Origin: Rhabdonatronobacter sediminivivens
Lineage (GTDB): Bacteria; Pseudomonadota; Alphaproteobacteria; Rhodobacterales; Rhodobacteraceae
DNA length: 36,251 nt
Direction of reading: 5' to 3'
NCBI RefSeq assembly: GCF_013415485.1
Contig: NZ_JACBXS010000034.1
Location: 1 to 36,251 of the forward strand
Shown: positions 1 to 7,873 of the stretch, piece by piece
Layout: each line of letters starts with the position of its first letter
How positions within the stretch are numbered: the stretch's first letter is position 1
Translations under genes and position numbers: made by a program
Notes under the pieces: model-generated
Databases searched by the model: none
What the model saw: only the letters and a program-made list of their open reading frames with translations
What the model was told of the DNA's origin: nothing

Positions 1-315
1 GAAGCCCCCCTCGATCCGGGCGCGCGCCCAGCCCTGCGCCAGAAGGGCTGCCCGGCCCAACGGGAGGGGGCGGATTTCAATCCGTCCCCGACGGGCGGGA
101 GCCCCCCTCCCCAGCTTGCGCGCGACGTCGCCCCATGTGTCCGCACAGGTCACACCCAAGCCAATACGCTTCTGGTCAATGTCGAAAAGCGCCCCGAGCC
201 GCGCCCACCCACCCACCCTGCGCGCCTCGGGGCGCTGCCCTGTGCGAGATCGCACAGGGCATTGGGCTGCAGCGTTGTCGCATGACTCCAGGCGGCTGCA
301 CCCCACAAATGGTGT
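1..315. other. Non-coding left edge, rich in hairpins
   Basis: No convincing gene is seen here. Open frames exist on both strands but lack the strong G/C third-position bias of neighbouring genes and match nothing I recognise. The stretch holds an inverted repeat with 9-bp arms (62-70 with 103-111) enclosing a small CGGAT/ATCCG hairpin, followed by the quadruplex-hairpin element annotated separately. A minus-strand frame running off the left edge from about position 200 might be the start of an unseen gene, but no start codon with a ribosome binding site supports it. Confidence 0.5.
188..260. repeat. Quadruplex-hairpin intergenic element, copy A
   Basis: A perfect 11-bp inverted repeat (188-198 with 226-236) encloses a 27-base loop. 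On the minus strand the loop reads GGGTGGGTGGGTGGG (204-218): four G-triplets with one-base linkers, a canonical parallel G-quadruplex motif. Directly after it lies a second perfect palindrome (237-247 with 250-260, arm GCCCTGTGCGA). The element lies 56 bases beyond the recQ stop. Two relatives occur at 12443-12497 and 17239-17288. It could act as a transcription terminator, a roadblock or a REP-like repeat; the sequence does not decide between these. Confidence 0.75.
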
Positions 316-2397
316 TCAGCGCTCGGCGCCCTCGGCTTCGGTGATCTCGCGCAGGAAGGCGGCGCCGAAGCGGTCCAGCTTGGCCTGCCCCATGCCGGGC
401 ACGCGTGACAGGGCCTCCAGAGTCGCGGGGCGGCGTTCGGCGATATGGGCAAGCGTCGTCTGGGTGCAGCACATGTATTTCCCTGCCCCGTCCGGGCCAC
501 GTTCCAGCCCTCGCTGGGCCTCGACCAGACGGTCGAACAGCCCCGCCCGTGCCCCGCCGGCCAGTTTGCGCCGGGCCGGGTGCATGGCAGGGGTCGGCGC
601 GCCGGCGATGACCTCCAGAAACAGCGCGCCGTAGCGTTCCAGCTTGGCCGCCCCCACGCCCGAGATCTGCGCCATCTCATCCATCGTTTCAGGGCGGCGC
701 TGGGCCATTTCGATCAGCGTCCGGTCGGCAAAGATCACATAGGCGGGCACGCGGGCCTCCTCGGCCAGGGCGCGGCGCTTGGCCTTCAGCGCCGAAAGCA
801 GCGGCGCGTCCTCGTCATCCACCAGCGCGGCCACCGCGGGGCGCGCGCGCTCGGCCTTTACCGTGTCCTCGCGCAGATGCACCTCGGATTCTCCGCGCAG
901 GACGGGGCGGGCGGCGTCGGTCATGCGCAAGGCACCGTGGCGCGCGGGGTCCGGGCGCAGCAAATCGCGCCCCATCATCTGGCGAAACACCGCTTGCCAG
1001 CGCGCCTTGGACAGGTCCTTGCCCACCGCGAATGTCGGCAGCCGGTCATGGCCGCGTTCGCGCACCTTTGGCGTGGCGGTGCCGGTCAGGATGTCGATCA
1101 GATGCCCCGCGCCAAAACTCTCGCCCGTGCGCAGCACCGCCGAAAGCGCCTTGCGCACGGGCGTGGTGGCATTGAACAGCCGCGCGGGCAGCGTGCAGAG
1201 GTCACAATTGCCGCAGGGCGGGCTGTCCTCGCCGAAATAGCCCAGCAGGATCTGGCGGCGGCAGCTTGTGGCTTCGGCCAGGCCCAGAAGGGCGTTCAGC
1301 CGGGCGTGGTCGGCCTCCTTGCGCTCGGTCGGGGCCAGGCCCTCATCCACCTGGGCGCGGCGCAGGCGAATGTCATCGGGGCCGTAAAGGGTCAGCGCCT
1401 CGGCCGGGGCGCCGTCACGGCCGGCACGCCCGATCTCCTGATAGTAGCTTTCGATGGATTTCGGCAGATCCGCCTGCAGCACCCAGCGGATATCCGGCTT
1501 GTCCACCCCCATGCCAAAGGCCACCGTGGCCACCACGATCAACCCGTCCTCGCGCTGGAACAGTTCCTCGACCATGCGGCGTTCGGCGGCATCCATCCCG
1601 CCGTGATAGGCGCGGGCATTGTGCCCGGCCTCTTCCAGCGCGCGGGCCAGCGATTCGGTGCGCGCGCGGGTGGCGCAATAGACGATCCCCGATTGCCCGC
1701 GCCGTGCGGCGGCGAACTCCATCACCTGCTGGCGGGGGCGGTCCTTCAGCGCAAAGGAGATGCGGATATTGGGCCGGTCGAAGCCGCGCAGAAAGGTCTC
1801 GGGCGGGGCGCTGTCGAACAGGCGGTCCACGATCTCGGCCCGGGTTTCGGCATCGGCCGTGGCGGTAAAGGCCGCCAGCGGGACGCCCAGCGCGCGGCGC
1901 AAGTCACCGATCCGCAGGTAATCGGGGCGGAAATCATGGCCCCACTGGCTGACGCAATGGGCCTCATCCACCGCGATCAGGGAACACCGCGCCCGGCGCA
2001 GCAAGCCGATGGTGCCGGTGGTGCCCAGACGCTCGGGCGCCATGTAGAGAAGCTTCAGCGCGCCCGCGTCGATGGCGCGAAACACGTCCTCGGTCTCTTC
2101 CTCGGTATTGCCCGAGGTCAGCGCGCCCGCGGCCACCCCGGCCTCACGCAGGGCGCGCACCTGGTCACGCATCAGCGCGATCAGCGGCGAGATCACCAGC
2201 GTCAGCCCCGGCAGGCACAGCGCCGGGATCTGATAGCAGAGCGACTTGCCGCCCCCCGTGGGCATGATCGCCAGCGTGTTGCGCCCGGCCATGACGGCGC
2301 CGATCACCTCGGCCTGGCCGGGGCGGAAGCTGTCGAAGCCAAAGACCCGCGCCAGCAGCGCCTGCGGGTCCTCATGCGGGGGGGCGGTATCCATCAC
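316..2397 (-). CDS. recQ: ATP-dependent DNA helicase RecQ
   Basis: 3'-5' superfamily 2 DNA helicase acting in recombinational repair and at stalled forks. Walker A MPTGGGKS is at residues 45-52, the DEAH box at 144-147, FTATAD near 177-182, and the motif VI region SYYQEIGRAGRDG near 317-329. The RecQ zinc-binding cysteines are visible at 379, 395, 398 and 401. The C-terminus carries two HRDC-like domains (about 531-600 and 620-687), which explains 693 residues against about 610 for the single-HRDC E. coli protein. The listed start is GTG with an ATG as codon 2; either may be used. It begins 4 bases after the YggT stop, so it is the last gene of a minus-strand operon. Confidence 0.95.
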   Translation of the reverse strand: MMDTAPPHEDPQALLARVFGFDSFRPGQAEVIGAVMAGRNTLAIMPTGGGKSLCYQIPALCLPGLTLVISPLIALMRDQVRALREAGVAAGALTSGNTEEETEDVFRAIDAGALKLLYMAPERLGTTGTIGLLRRARCSLIAVDEAHCVSQWGHDFRPDYLRIGDLRRALGVPLAAFTATADAETRAEIVDRLFDSAPPETFLRGFDRPNIRISFALKDRPRQQVMEFAAARRGQSGIVYCATRARTESLARALEEAGHNARAYHGGMDAAERRMVEELFQREDGLIVVATVAFGMGVDKPDIRWVLQADLPKSIESYYQEIGRAGRDGAPAEALTLYGPDDIRLRRAQVDEGLAPTERKEADHARLNALLGLAEATSCRRQILLGYFGEDSPPCGNCDLCTLPARLFNATTPVRKALSAVLRTGESFGAGHLIDILTGTATPKVRERGHDRLPTFAVGKDLSKARWQAVFRQMMGRDLLRPDPARHGALRMTDAARPVLRGESEVHLREDTVKAERARPAVAALVDDEDAPLLSALKAKRRALAEEARVPAYVIFADRTLIEMAQRRPETMDEMAQISGVGAAKLERYGALFLEVIAGAPTPAMHPARRKLAGGARAGLFDRLVEAQRGLERGPDGAGKYMCCTQTTLAHIAERRPATLEALSRVPGMGQAKLDRFGAAFLREITEAEGAER

Positions 2398-2401
2398 AGG
2401 G

Positions 2402-2689
2402 TCAGATGAACATCGCGGCGTTGTTGATCAGGATGATGCGCAGCGCATAGACGATCAGCAGCGCCACCAGCGGCGCCAGATCGATCCCGCCCAGATCCGG
2501 CATGAACTGGCGGATGCGCGAATAGGCAGGCTCCAGCAACCGGTTCAACCCGTCCCAGATCGATGCCACGATCGGCTGGCGCAGGTTCAGCACCTGAAAA
2601 TTGATCAGCCAGCTAAGGATGATGTGAATGATGATGATCATCTGCGCGACGCTCAGCAGCATCAGCAGGATTTGCAGTATCGACGCCAT
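2402..2689 (-). CDS. YggT family integral membrane protein
   Basis: A 95-residue membrane protein with two hydrophobic segments (about residues 2-26 and 65-90) separated by a conserved amphipathic stretch containing LRQPIVASIWDGLNRLLEPAYSRI. That middle matches the YggT family, whose function is poorly defined and has been linked to membrane or osmotic stress and, by gene neighbourhood, to cell division. The ATG at 2689 is chosen because GGAGAG lies six bases upstream; an in-frame ATG at 2701 would overlap that ribosome binding site. It sits between the cytochrome c gene and recQ, all in one direction. Confidence 0.85.
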   Translation of the reverse strand: MASILQILLMLLSVAQMIIIIHIILSWLINFQVLNLRQPIVASIWDGLNRLLEPAYSRIRQFMPDLGGIDLAPLVALLIVYALRIILINNAAMFI

Positions 2690-2784
2690 CGCGCTCTCCA
2701 TTCGGCCACATCTCTGGAGTTAAAGCGCCCACCGCCGAAGGGCAACCGTTTCAGCATCACGGCTGCGCCGCCACGGCCTGCGGT

Positions 2785-3225
2785 TCAGGGTGTGCCGCTT
2801 TCGGCTTCGGACATCCGGCTCTGGATCTCGCGGATTTCAGCGGGCCAGCGCGACTTGATATAGTCAAGGATCGCGGTGATCTCGGCCTCGGTGAGGATAT
2901 CGCCGAAGGCGGGCATGCCCGAATCCCACGCAACCCCCAGATCATCCAGCACCGCCTGCCCGCCGCGCATCACGTAATCGGTCAGAAACCGGTCGCCATG
3001 GTGCCAGGTATGGCCGGTTTCATCATGTGGCGGGGCGGGCAGACGCCCATCCGGCCCTGGCAGCCGCCAGTCCGGCGCGCCCTCCAGGTCTGCGCCATGG
3101 CAGGCGGCACAATACATCTGATACATCGCGCGGCCATCGGGCGCGTCCGCCACGGCGGGCATTGCGCACAGCACTGCCGCGCCCAGCGCGCTCAGGGATC
3201 CTGCAGGTTTCATGTCGGCGTTCAT
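2785..3225 (-). CDS. Exported monoheme class I cytochrome c
   Basis: A periplasmic electron carrier of about 146 residues. An N-terminal signal peptide (MKPAGSLSALGAAVLCAMPAVA) is followed by one heme-attachment motif, CAACH, and a C-terminal helix with the likely axial methionine in SGMPAFGDILTEAEI. The spacing fits a small class I cytochrome c resembling cbb3 CcoP or alcohol-dehydrogenase-type domains. The start is uncertain: ATG at 3225 or 3213 both precede the signal peptide and neither has a strong ribosome binding site. A frame open as far as 3399 exists, but the extra residues are arginine-rich and not signal-like. Its redox partner is not evident from neighbours. Confidence 0.85.
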   Translation of the reverse strand: MNADMKPAGSLSALGAAVLCAMPAVADAPDGRAMYQMYCAACHGADLEGAPDWRLPGPDGRLPAPPHDETGHTWHHGDRFLTDYVMRGGQAVLDDLGVAWDSGMPAFGDILTEAEITAILDYIKSRWPAEIREIQSRMSEAESGTP

Positions 3226-3268
3226 AGGAAAGGTCACGCCAACGGGCAAGAGTGGCCGCCTTCGCCGC

Positions 3269-3297
3269 TTGACAACCCGCGCATTCCTGCGTAGCGA
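3269..3297 (+). promoter_or_regulatory. Possible sigma-70-type promoter upstream of ffh
   Basis: A consensus TTGACA at 3269-3274 is followed after 17 bases by TAGCGA (3292-3297), a poor -10 match. It lies in the 219-base gap between the divergent cytochrome c and ffh genes and points toward ffh. Alphaproteobacterial -10 boxes are often weak, so this is only a candidate. Confidence 0.25.
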
Positions 3298-3444
3298 GGG
3301 CGGGATTTTCCGGAAGTGCAAGGCTTCCGGTCCCGGCCTTGTGCCAGGATCGCCACCCGTCAGCGAGCATTCGCCCACGGGTGCTCTCATGCTTTGCATG
3401 GTGCTCTAGTGAGCTCCGGGGCTGGCGCAAACAAGGGGTGTCCC

Positions 3445-4923
3445 ATGTTCGAGAACCTGTCCGAACGGCTGTCCGGGGTCTTTGACCGGCTGACCCGGCA
3501 GGGTGCGCTGACCGAAGATGACGTCCGCACCGCCCTGCGCGAGGTCCGCGTGGCGCTGCTGGAGGCTGATGTCTCGCTCCCCGTGGCGCGCGATTTCATC
3601 AAGCGCGTGCAGGCCAAGGCCACGGGGTCGGCGGTGATGAAATCCATCACGCCGGGGCAACAGGTGGTCAAGATCGTCCATGATGAGCTGATCGCCACGC
3701 TCACGGGCGAAGGCGACCCCGGCAAGCTGAAGATCGACAACCCGCCCGCGCCGATCCTGATGGTCGGCCTGCAGGGCTCGGGCAAGACCACCACCACCGC
3801 CAAGCTGGCCCGCCGTCTGAAGGACCGCGAGGGCAAGCGCGTGCTGATGGCCTCGCTCGATACCAACCGCCCCGCCGCGATGGAGCAGCTGGCCATCCTG
3901 GGCACCCAGATCGGCGTGGACACGCTGCCGATCGTGGCCGGCCAGACGGCGGTGCAGATCGCCAAACGCGCGAAGCAACAGGCCACGCTGGGCGGCTATG
4001 ACGTGTTCCTGCTGGACACCGCCGGGCGGTTGCATATCGACGATGTGCTGATGGACGAGGTTCAGGCCGTGCGCGACGTGGCCGCCCCGCGCGAGACGCT
4101 GCTGGTGGTCGATGGCCTGACCGGGCAGGACGCGGTGAATGTGGCCGCCGAGTTCGACGGCAAGCTGGGCGTGAGCGGCGTGATCCTGACGCGGATGGAT
4201 GGCGACGGGCGGGGCGGCGCGGCGCTGTCCATGCGCGCCGTCACCGGCAAGCCCATCCGCTTTGTTGGTCTGGGCGAAAAGACCGACGCGCTGGAGGTCT
4301 TCGACCCGCAGCGGATCGCCGGGCGCATCCTTGGCATGGGCGATATCGTCGCGCTGGTGGAGAAGGCCCAGGAAACGCTGGAAGTCGAACAGGCCGAGCG
4401 CATGATGAAGCGCTTCCAGAAAGGCCAGTTCAACATGAACGACCTGAAGGGCCAGCTTGAACAGATGATGAAGATGGGCGGCATGCAGTCGGTGATGGGC
4501 ATGATGCCCGGCATGGGCAAGATGTCCAAACAGGCCGAAGCCGCGGGCTTCGACGACAAGATGCTGCGCCGCCAGGTCGCGCTGATCGATTCGATGACCA
4601 GGAAGGAACGCGCCAACCCCGCCCTGCTGCAGGCCAGCCGCAAGAAGCGCATCGCCAAGGGCGCGGGGCTGGAGGTATCCGAACTCAACCGCCTGCTCAA
4701 ACAGCATCGCCAGATGGCGGACATGATGAAGAAGCTGGGCAAGAAGGGGATGCTGAAACAGGCCATGGGCAGCATGTTCGGCAAAGGCCAGGATGCCATG
4801 CCGGACCCGTCGCAGATGGACCCCGCCGCGATGCAGGCCGCCGCGCGCCAGTTGGGCGGCATGGGCGGCCCGGGCGGGATGAACATGCCCGGCGGGCTTT
4901 CAGGGATGTTCAGGAAGAAATGA
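3445..4923 (+). CDS. ffh: Signal recognition particle protein Ffh (SRP54)
   Basis: GTPase subunit of the bacterial signal recognition particle. With 4.5S RNA it binds signal sequences of nascent inner-membrane proteins and delivers ribosomes to FtsY. An N-terminal four-helix N domain (about 1-95) precedes the G domain with GLQGSGKT at 108-115, a DTAGR motif, and the TRMDGDGRGGAA region. The C-terminal methionine-rich M domain ends in a Gly/Met-rich tail. The 492-residue length is normal. The ATG at 3445 follows AAGGGGTG; the frame stays open upstream to 3316 but that part is unlike the family. The stop overlaps the next gene start by ATGA, suggesting translational coupling. Confidence 0.97.
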   Translation: MFENLSERLSGVFDRLTRQGALTEDDVRTALREVRVALLEADVSLPVARDFIKRVQAKATGSAVMKSITPGQQVVKIVHDELIATLTGEGDPGKLKIDNPPAPILMVGLQGSGKTTTTAKLARRLKDREGKRVLMASLDTNRPAAMEQLAILGTQIGVDTLPIVAGQTAVQIAKRAKQQATLGGYDVFLLDTAGRLHIDDVLMDEVQAVRDVAAPRETLLVVDGLTGQDAVNVAAEFDGKLGVSGVILTRMDGDGRGGAALSMRAVTGKPIRFVGLGEKTDALEVFDPQRIAGRILGMGDIVALVEKAQETLEVEQAERMMKRFQKGQFNMNDLKGQLEQMMKMGGMQSVMGMMPGMGKMSKQAEAAGFDDKMLRRQVALIDSMTRKERANPALLQASRKKRIAKGAGLEVSELNRLLKQHRQMADMMKKLGKKGMLKQAMGSMFGKGQDAMPDPSQMDPAAMQAAARQLGGMGGPGGMNMPGGLSGMFRKK

Positions 4924-5444
4924 GCGCGACAGCCCTGCCCATACCGGTTCTGGAAACCGGGCGCCTGATCCTGCGCGGCCCCGAGGAACGCGATTTCGAG
5001 GCTTTCGCCAGCTTTGGCGCCTCGGAGCGCGCCCGCTGGGTTGGCGGCCCCTACCCGCGTTTTCGCAGCTGGGGCGCGTTTCTGGGCGCCTTCGGGCACT
5101 GGGCCTTGCGCGGCTTCGGCATGTGGATGCTGGAATGCCGCATCACCGGCACCACCGCAGGGCGCATCGGCATGATCGCGCATGACGGCTGGGCGGAACC
5201 GGAACTGGGCTGGCATATCTATGAGGGGTTCGAGGGGCGCGGCCTGGCGTTCGAGGGCGCGCAGGCGGCCCGCGATTTCGCGGGGCGGCATCAGGGACTG
5301 GACCGGGTGATCTCCTACATCGACCCCGCCAACACCCGCTCGGCGCGGCTTGCCGAACGGTTGGGCGCCCGGCCCGAAAGCGACGGCACCCTTCTTGGCC
5401 AGCCCGTCACCATCTGGCGCCACCCTTCGGTGAAAGCGACATGA
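4920..5444 (+). CDS. GNAT family N-acetyltransferase, RimJ/RimL-like
   Basis: A 174-residue acetyl-CoA-dependent N-acetyltransferase. It has the opening typical of the RimJ/RimL group (ETGRLILRGPEERDFEAF), a central strand-turn ELGWHIYEGFEGRGLAFEG where the GRGLA loop should bind the acetyl-CoA pyrophosphate, and the C-terminal DPANTRSARLAERLGA motif. The substrate cannot be read from sequence; relatives acetylate ribosomal protein N-termini or small amines. Its ATG overlaps the ffh stop, so it is probably co-transcribed and coupled with ffh. Confidence 0.9.
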   Translation: MSATALPIPVLETGRLILRGPEERDFEAFASFGASERARWVGGPYPRFRSWGAFLGAFGHWALRGFGMWMLECRITGTTAGRIGMIAHDGWAEPELGWHIYEGFEGRGLAFEGAQAARDFAGRHQGLDRVISYIDPANTRSARLAERLGARPESDGTLLGQPVTIWRHPSVKAT

Positions 5445-5512
5445 TGACCCCCATGGCTCTCCACCCACCGCTCTCCCCCGCTCGCGCGGACGCATCACAC
5501 CGCCTGGCTTCA

Positions 5513-5569
5513 TCTTGCCGAGAATACTCTCGGGGGGTGAATTGCCCGGAGCGGGCAAGAGGGGGGCAG
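5513..5569 (+). repeat. 57-bp intergenic element, copy 1 (inverted relative to copy 2)
   Basis: Matches the reverse complement of 6335-6391 at 54 of 57 positions by direct comparison; the inner 46 bases (5524-5569) differ at one position only. It contains a 7-bp hairpin, TTGCCCG-GAG-CGGGCAA (5542-5558), followed by a G-run, and ends 32 bases before the chorismate mutase start. Related GAGAGTATTTT-containing intergenic sequences are, to my recollection, common in Rhodobacteraceae genomes. The single mismatch in the inner part falls in the hairpin loop, as expected if the hairpin itself is conserved. Confidence 0.85.
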
Positions 5570-5601
5570 CCATCCATCCCCGAAGCCCAGGCAGGTGCCC
5601 G

Positions 5602-5898
5602 ATGAGCGATGACACGGCGCGCGCCGCAGAACTGCTGGCCAATCACCGCGACAGTATCGACCGGCTGGATGCGATCCTCGTCTACACCCTGGGCGAACGC
5701 TTCAAGCATACCCAAGCCGTGGGCCGTCTGAAGGCCGAACACAAGCTTCCCCCGTCCGACCCCGCGCGCGAGGAGCGCCAGATCGAACGGCTGGAATGGT
5801 TGGCGAAGGAAGCCGACCTTGACCCGGAATTCGCCAAGAAATTCCTCAACTTCATCATCTCGGAGGTGATCCGTCACCACGAGCGGATGCGCAAATGA
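5602..5898 (+). CDS. Chorismate mutase, AroQ class (type II)
   Basis: A 98-residue all-helical enzyme converting chorismate to prephenate, the first step toward phenylalanine and tyrosine. The AroQ pattern is visible: Arg in the first long helix (HRDSIDRLDAILVYTLGERF), then the Lys of VGRLKAEH and the conserved DPAREERQIERL segment that supplies further substrate-binding residues. The length is normal for a stand-alone monofunctional mutase. The ATG at 5602 fits the family N-terminus; an upstream frame extension would run through the 57-bp repeat. It lies 60 bases upstream of rpsP in the same direction. The ribosome binding site (CAGGTG) is weak. Confidence 0.92.
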   Translation: MSDDTARAAELLANHRDSIDRLDAILVYTLGERFKHTQAVGRLKAEHKLPPSDPAREERQIERLEWLAKEADLDPEFAKKFLNFIISEVIRHHERMRK

Positions 5899-5958
5899 CC
5901 ACGCCTTTCGGCCGCGCCGCAGCGCCCGGCCAGCCTGCCATGCAAAGGAGATGACACT

Positions 5959-6312
5959 ATGGCTACCAAGATCAGACTCGCCCGCGGCGGTTCCAAGAAG
6001 CGCCCGTATTATTCGATCGTTGCCGCCGACAGCCGCATGCCGCGCGACGGCCGCTTCCTGGAAAAGCTGGGCAGCTACAACCCGCTGCTGCCAAAGGACA
6101 GCGAGGACCGCATCCGCATGGACGCGGAGCGCGTGAAGCACTGGCTGGACCTGGGCGCCCAGCCCACCGAGCGGGTGGCGCGCTTCCTTGAAGCCGCAGG
6201 CCTGCGTGAGAAGGCGGTGCGCAACAACCCCAACAAGGCCGAGCCCGGCAAGAAGGCCAAGGAGCGCGCCGCCGAGCGTGCCGCCAAGGCCGAGGCCGCC
6301 AGCGCCGAGTGA
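5959..6312 (+). CDS. rpsP: 30S ribosomal protein bS16
   Basis: Small-subunit protein needed for 16S rRNA folding. The N-terminus [18 protein letters not shown] and the central [18 protein letters not shown] are family hallmarks. At 117 residues it is longer than the roughly 80-residue E. coli protein because of a charged Lys/Ala/Glu tail (about 85-117), which is usual in Alphaproteobacteria. A strong ribosome binding site (AAAGGAGATG) precedes the ATG. It opens the classical rpsP-rimM-trmD-rplS order. Confidence 0.97.
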   Translation: MATKIRLARGGSKKRPYYSIVAADSRMPRDGRFLEKLGSYNPLLPKDSEDRIRMDAERVKHWLDLGAQPTERVARFLEAAGLREKAVRNNPNKAEPGKKAKERAAERAAKAEAASAE

Positions 6313-6334
6313 CCACCGGGGAAAGGGGGGCTGT

Positions 6335-6391
6335 CTGCCCCCCTCTTGCCCGTTCCGGGCAATTCACCCCCCGAGAGTATTTTGGGCAAGA
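6335..6391 (-). repeat. 57-bp intergenic element, copy 2
   Basis: Inverted copy of the element at 5513-5569, 54 of 57 positions identical after reverse complementation. It lies in the 113-base gap between the rpsP stop and the rimM start. On the plus strand it contains the hairpin TTGCCCG-TTC-CGGGCAA followed by AATTC, not a T-run, so it is not an ordinary intrinsic terminator for rpsP. A transcript running through both copies could pair them into a long duplex enclosing chorismate mutase and rpsP. Confidence 0.85.
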
Positions 6392-6425
6392 AAATGGGCA
6401 TGCGGGGCGCCATGGCGGGATTGGC

Positions 6426-6932
6426 ATGAGCACGGACCGGATCTGTGTCGGCGCGATTGCCGGCGCCTTTGGCGTGCGAGGCGAGGTGCGGCTGAAAAGC
6501 TTCTGCACCGAGCCTGGCGCCATTGCCGATTACGCCCCGCTCTGGACCGAGGATGGCGCCCGCAGCTTCGGGGTCACCTTGACCCGAACGGTTCCGAACG
6601 GGCTGGCCGCCCGGTTGAGCGGCATCACCACCCGCGAGGCGGCCGAGGCCCTGCGCGGCACCCGGCTTTATGCCGACCGTGAGAAACTGCCGCCGCCCGG
6701 TGAAGATGAGTTCTATCATGCGGATCTGCTGGGCCTGGACGTTCTGGACACGGGCGGCACGCCGCTGGGCCGTGTGGCGGCCATCCAGAACCACGGCGCG
6801 GGGGATATTCTGGAGGTCCGCGGCGCGGCGGGCGGGGCGTTGCTGCTGCCCTTTACCCGCGCCTGCGTGCCCACCGTGGACCTGACAGCGGGCCGGGTCA
6901 TCGTCGATCCGCCCGAGGAGGCGGCGCCATGA
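6426..6932 (+). CDS. rimM: Ribosome maturation factor RimM
   Basis: A 30S assembly factor that binds uS19 and assists 16S rRNA processing. The N-terminal domain opens with CVGAIAGAFGVRGEVRLKSF, the classic RimM signature (IxGxHGxxGExxxxxx). The C-terminal PRC-barrel-like half contains DEFYHADLLGLDV and the terminal LLPFTRACVPTVDL. It is 168 residues long. The start at 6426 is chosen from the family N-terminus; the open frame extends back through the repeat element without resemblance. It overlaps the next gene by ATGA. Confidence 0.95.
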   Translation: MSTDRICVGAIAGAFGVRGEVRLKSFCTEPGAIADYAPLWTEDGARSFGVTLTRTVPNGLAARLSGITTREAAEALRGTRLYADREKLPPPGEDEFYHADLLGLDVLDTGGTPLGRVAAIQNHGAGDILEVRGAAGGALLLPFTRACVPTVDLTAGRVIVDPPEEAAP

Positions 6933-7873
6933 CGATTCAGACCCGGTTGCGCCTGACCAATGTGCTGGGCAGTCTGATTCTGGTGGCGCCCTTTGCGGCC
7001 GGGCTGGGCGGGTTCGACCCGGTGATGTGGATCGTCTTCTGGGCGATCTTTGCGCTGTGGTTCCTGGGCGTTCAGGCGCCCCTGGGCGAGCACCCCATGC
7101 CGCTTGCCGCCGCGCTGACCGCGCAAGGAGCGGTGGTGGCGCTGCTGATGGGGCTGGGCCATGCTGCGGGGCTCTGGGCGGATGCGGTGTTGCCGGCCTG
7201 GCTGTTGATCGGGGGGGCGGTCGGGGCCTTGCTCCTGGGGCGGTGGATCCGCGTACCGCCCGAGGAGATCGAAGCCCTGGTGCGCCAGGCGGCCAATGCA
7301 GCCGATGCGCATGACACGCAGCCGGAGGCGGCGGAAGCGCCTGAACCGGTGCCTGAACCCGACCCCGAGCCCGAACCTGAACCGGACTATGACCCGGATG
7401 CTGCGCAGGACGCGCTTGCCGCAATGGCGCGCGCTCTGGACGCTCTGGACCCGGTGGCGCCCGATGCAGGCGCGCTGGCGGAGGCCTTGCGCCCGGCCCT
7501 GACCGATGCCGGACCGCGTGCGGTTGCCGCAGCGCTGTTCGAACGGGCCGCAGGGGACGCCCCCCTGCGCGAGCGGCGCGCGCTGGTGGCGCTCATGGCC
7601 GAGCCGCAGGTGGTCAGCTTCATGACGGGCGAGAAGCTTCCTGCGCGGGTCTTTGACGCCATCGCCGCCGAGGATTGCGAGATCGGCCTGGCAGGCTGGG
7701 CGGTTGAGGCCGGGGCTCTGCTGGACCAGTCGCCTGCGACGGTTGCGGATTTCCCCACGCCCGCGCGGATCGATCAGGTGGCCGACCGCTACGCGGTCGA
7801 GGACACCGCGCTCTGCGCCCGGCTGCAGGCGATTGCCACGCAGCTGCGCGAAAGCGACGGGGCGGCGGGATGA
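6929..7873 (+). CDS. Uncharacterised membrane protein between rimM and trmD
   Basis: I do not recognise a characterised family. The 314-residue protein has four hydrophobic segments in the first 105 residues (about 9-28, 31-50, 58-78, 86-104), then an acidic proline-rich linker of alternating Glu/Pro/Asp (about 130-153), and an alanine-rich, probably cytoplasmic helical domain of about 160 residues. It overlaps rimM at its start and trmD at its end by ATGA, so it is firmly inside the translation-related operon. The position suggests a link to ribosome or tRNA maturation at the membrane, but it may only share expression. Base composition matches its neighbours. Confidence 0.8.
   Translation: MTIQTRLRLTNVLGSLILVAPFAAGLGGFDPVMWIVFWAIFALWFLGVQAPLGEHPMPLAAALTAQGAVVALLMGLGHAAGLWADAVLPAWLLIGGAVGALLLGRWIRVPPEEIEALVRQAANAADAHDTQPEAAEAPEPVPEPDPEPEPEPDYDPDAAQDALAAMARALDALDPVAPDAGALAEALRPALTDAGPRAVAAALFERAAGDAPLRERRALVALMAEPQVVSFMTGEKLPARVFDAIAAEDCEIGLAGWAVEAGALLDQSPATVADFPTPARIDQVADRYAVEDTALCARLQAIATQLRESDGAAG

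Noticed and set aside
204..218. Short CCCA repeats considered as a CRISPR or microsatellite
   Set aside because: Only 15 bases, no spacers, and flanked by stem arms; better explained as the quadruplex loop of the repeat element.
1..282. Uninterrupted plus-strand frame from the window edge
   Set aside because: Third positions are not G/C-biased, the product is Pro/Arg-rich, and it runs through hairpin elements; more likely non-coding.
445..2409. Long plus-strand open frame opposite recQ
   Set aside because: It is the antisense of a clearly conserved helicase and arises from the high GC content; its product is His/Gln/Arg-rich with no family match.
7318..7389. Repetitive Glu-Pro-Asp codons considered as a DNA repeat
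   Set aside because: It lies in frame inside an intact gene and encodes a proline-rich linker; no unit repeats exactly at DNA level.
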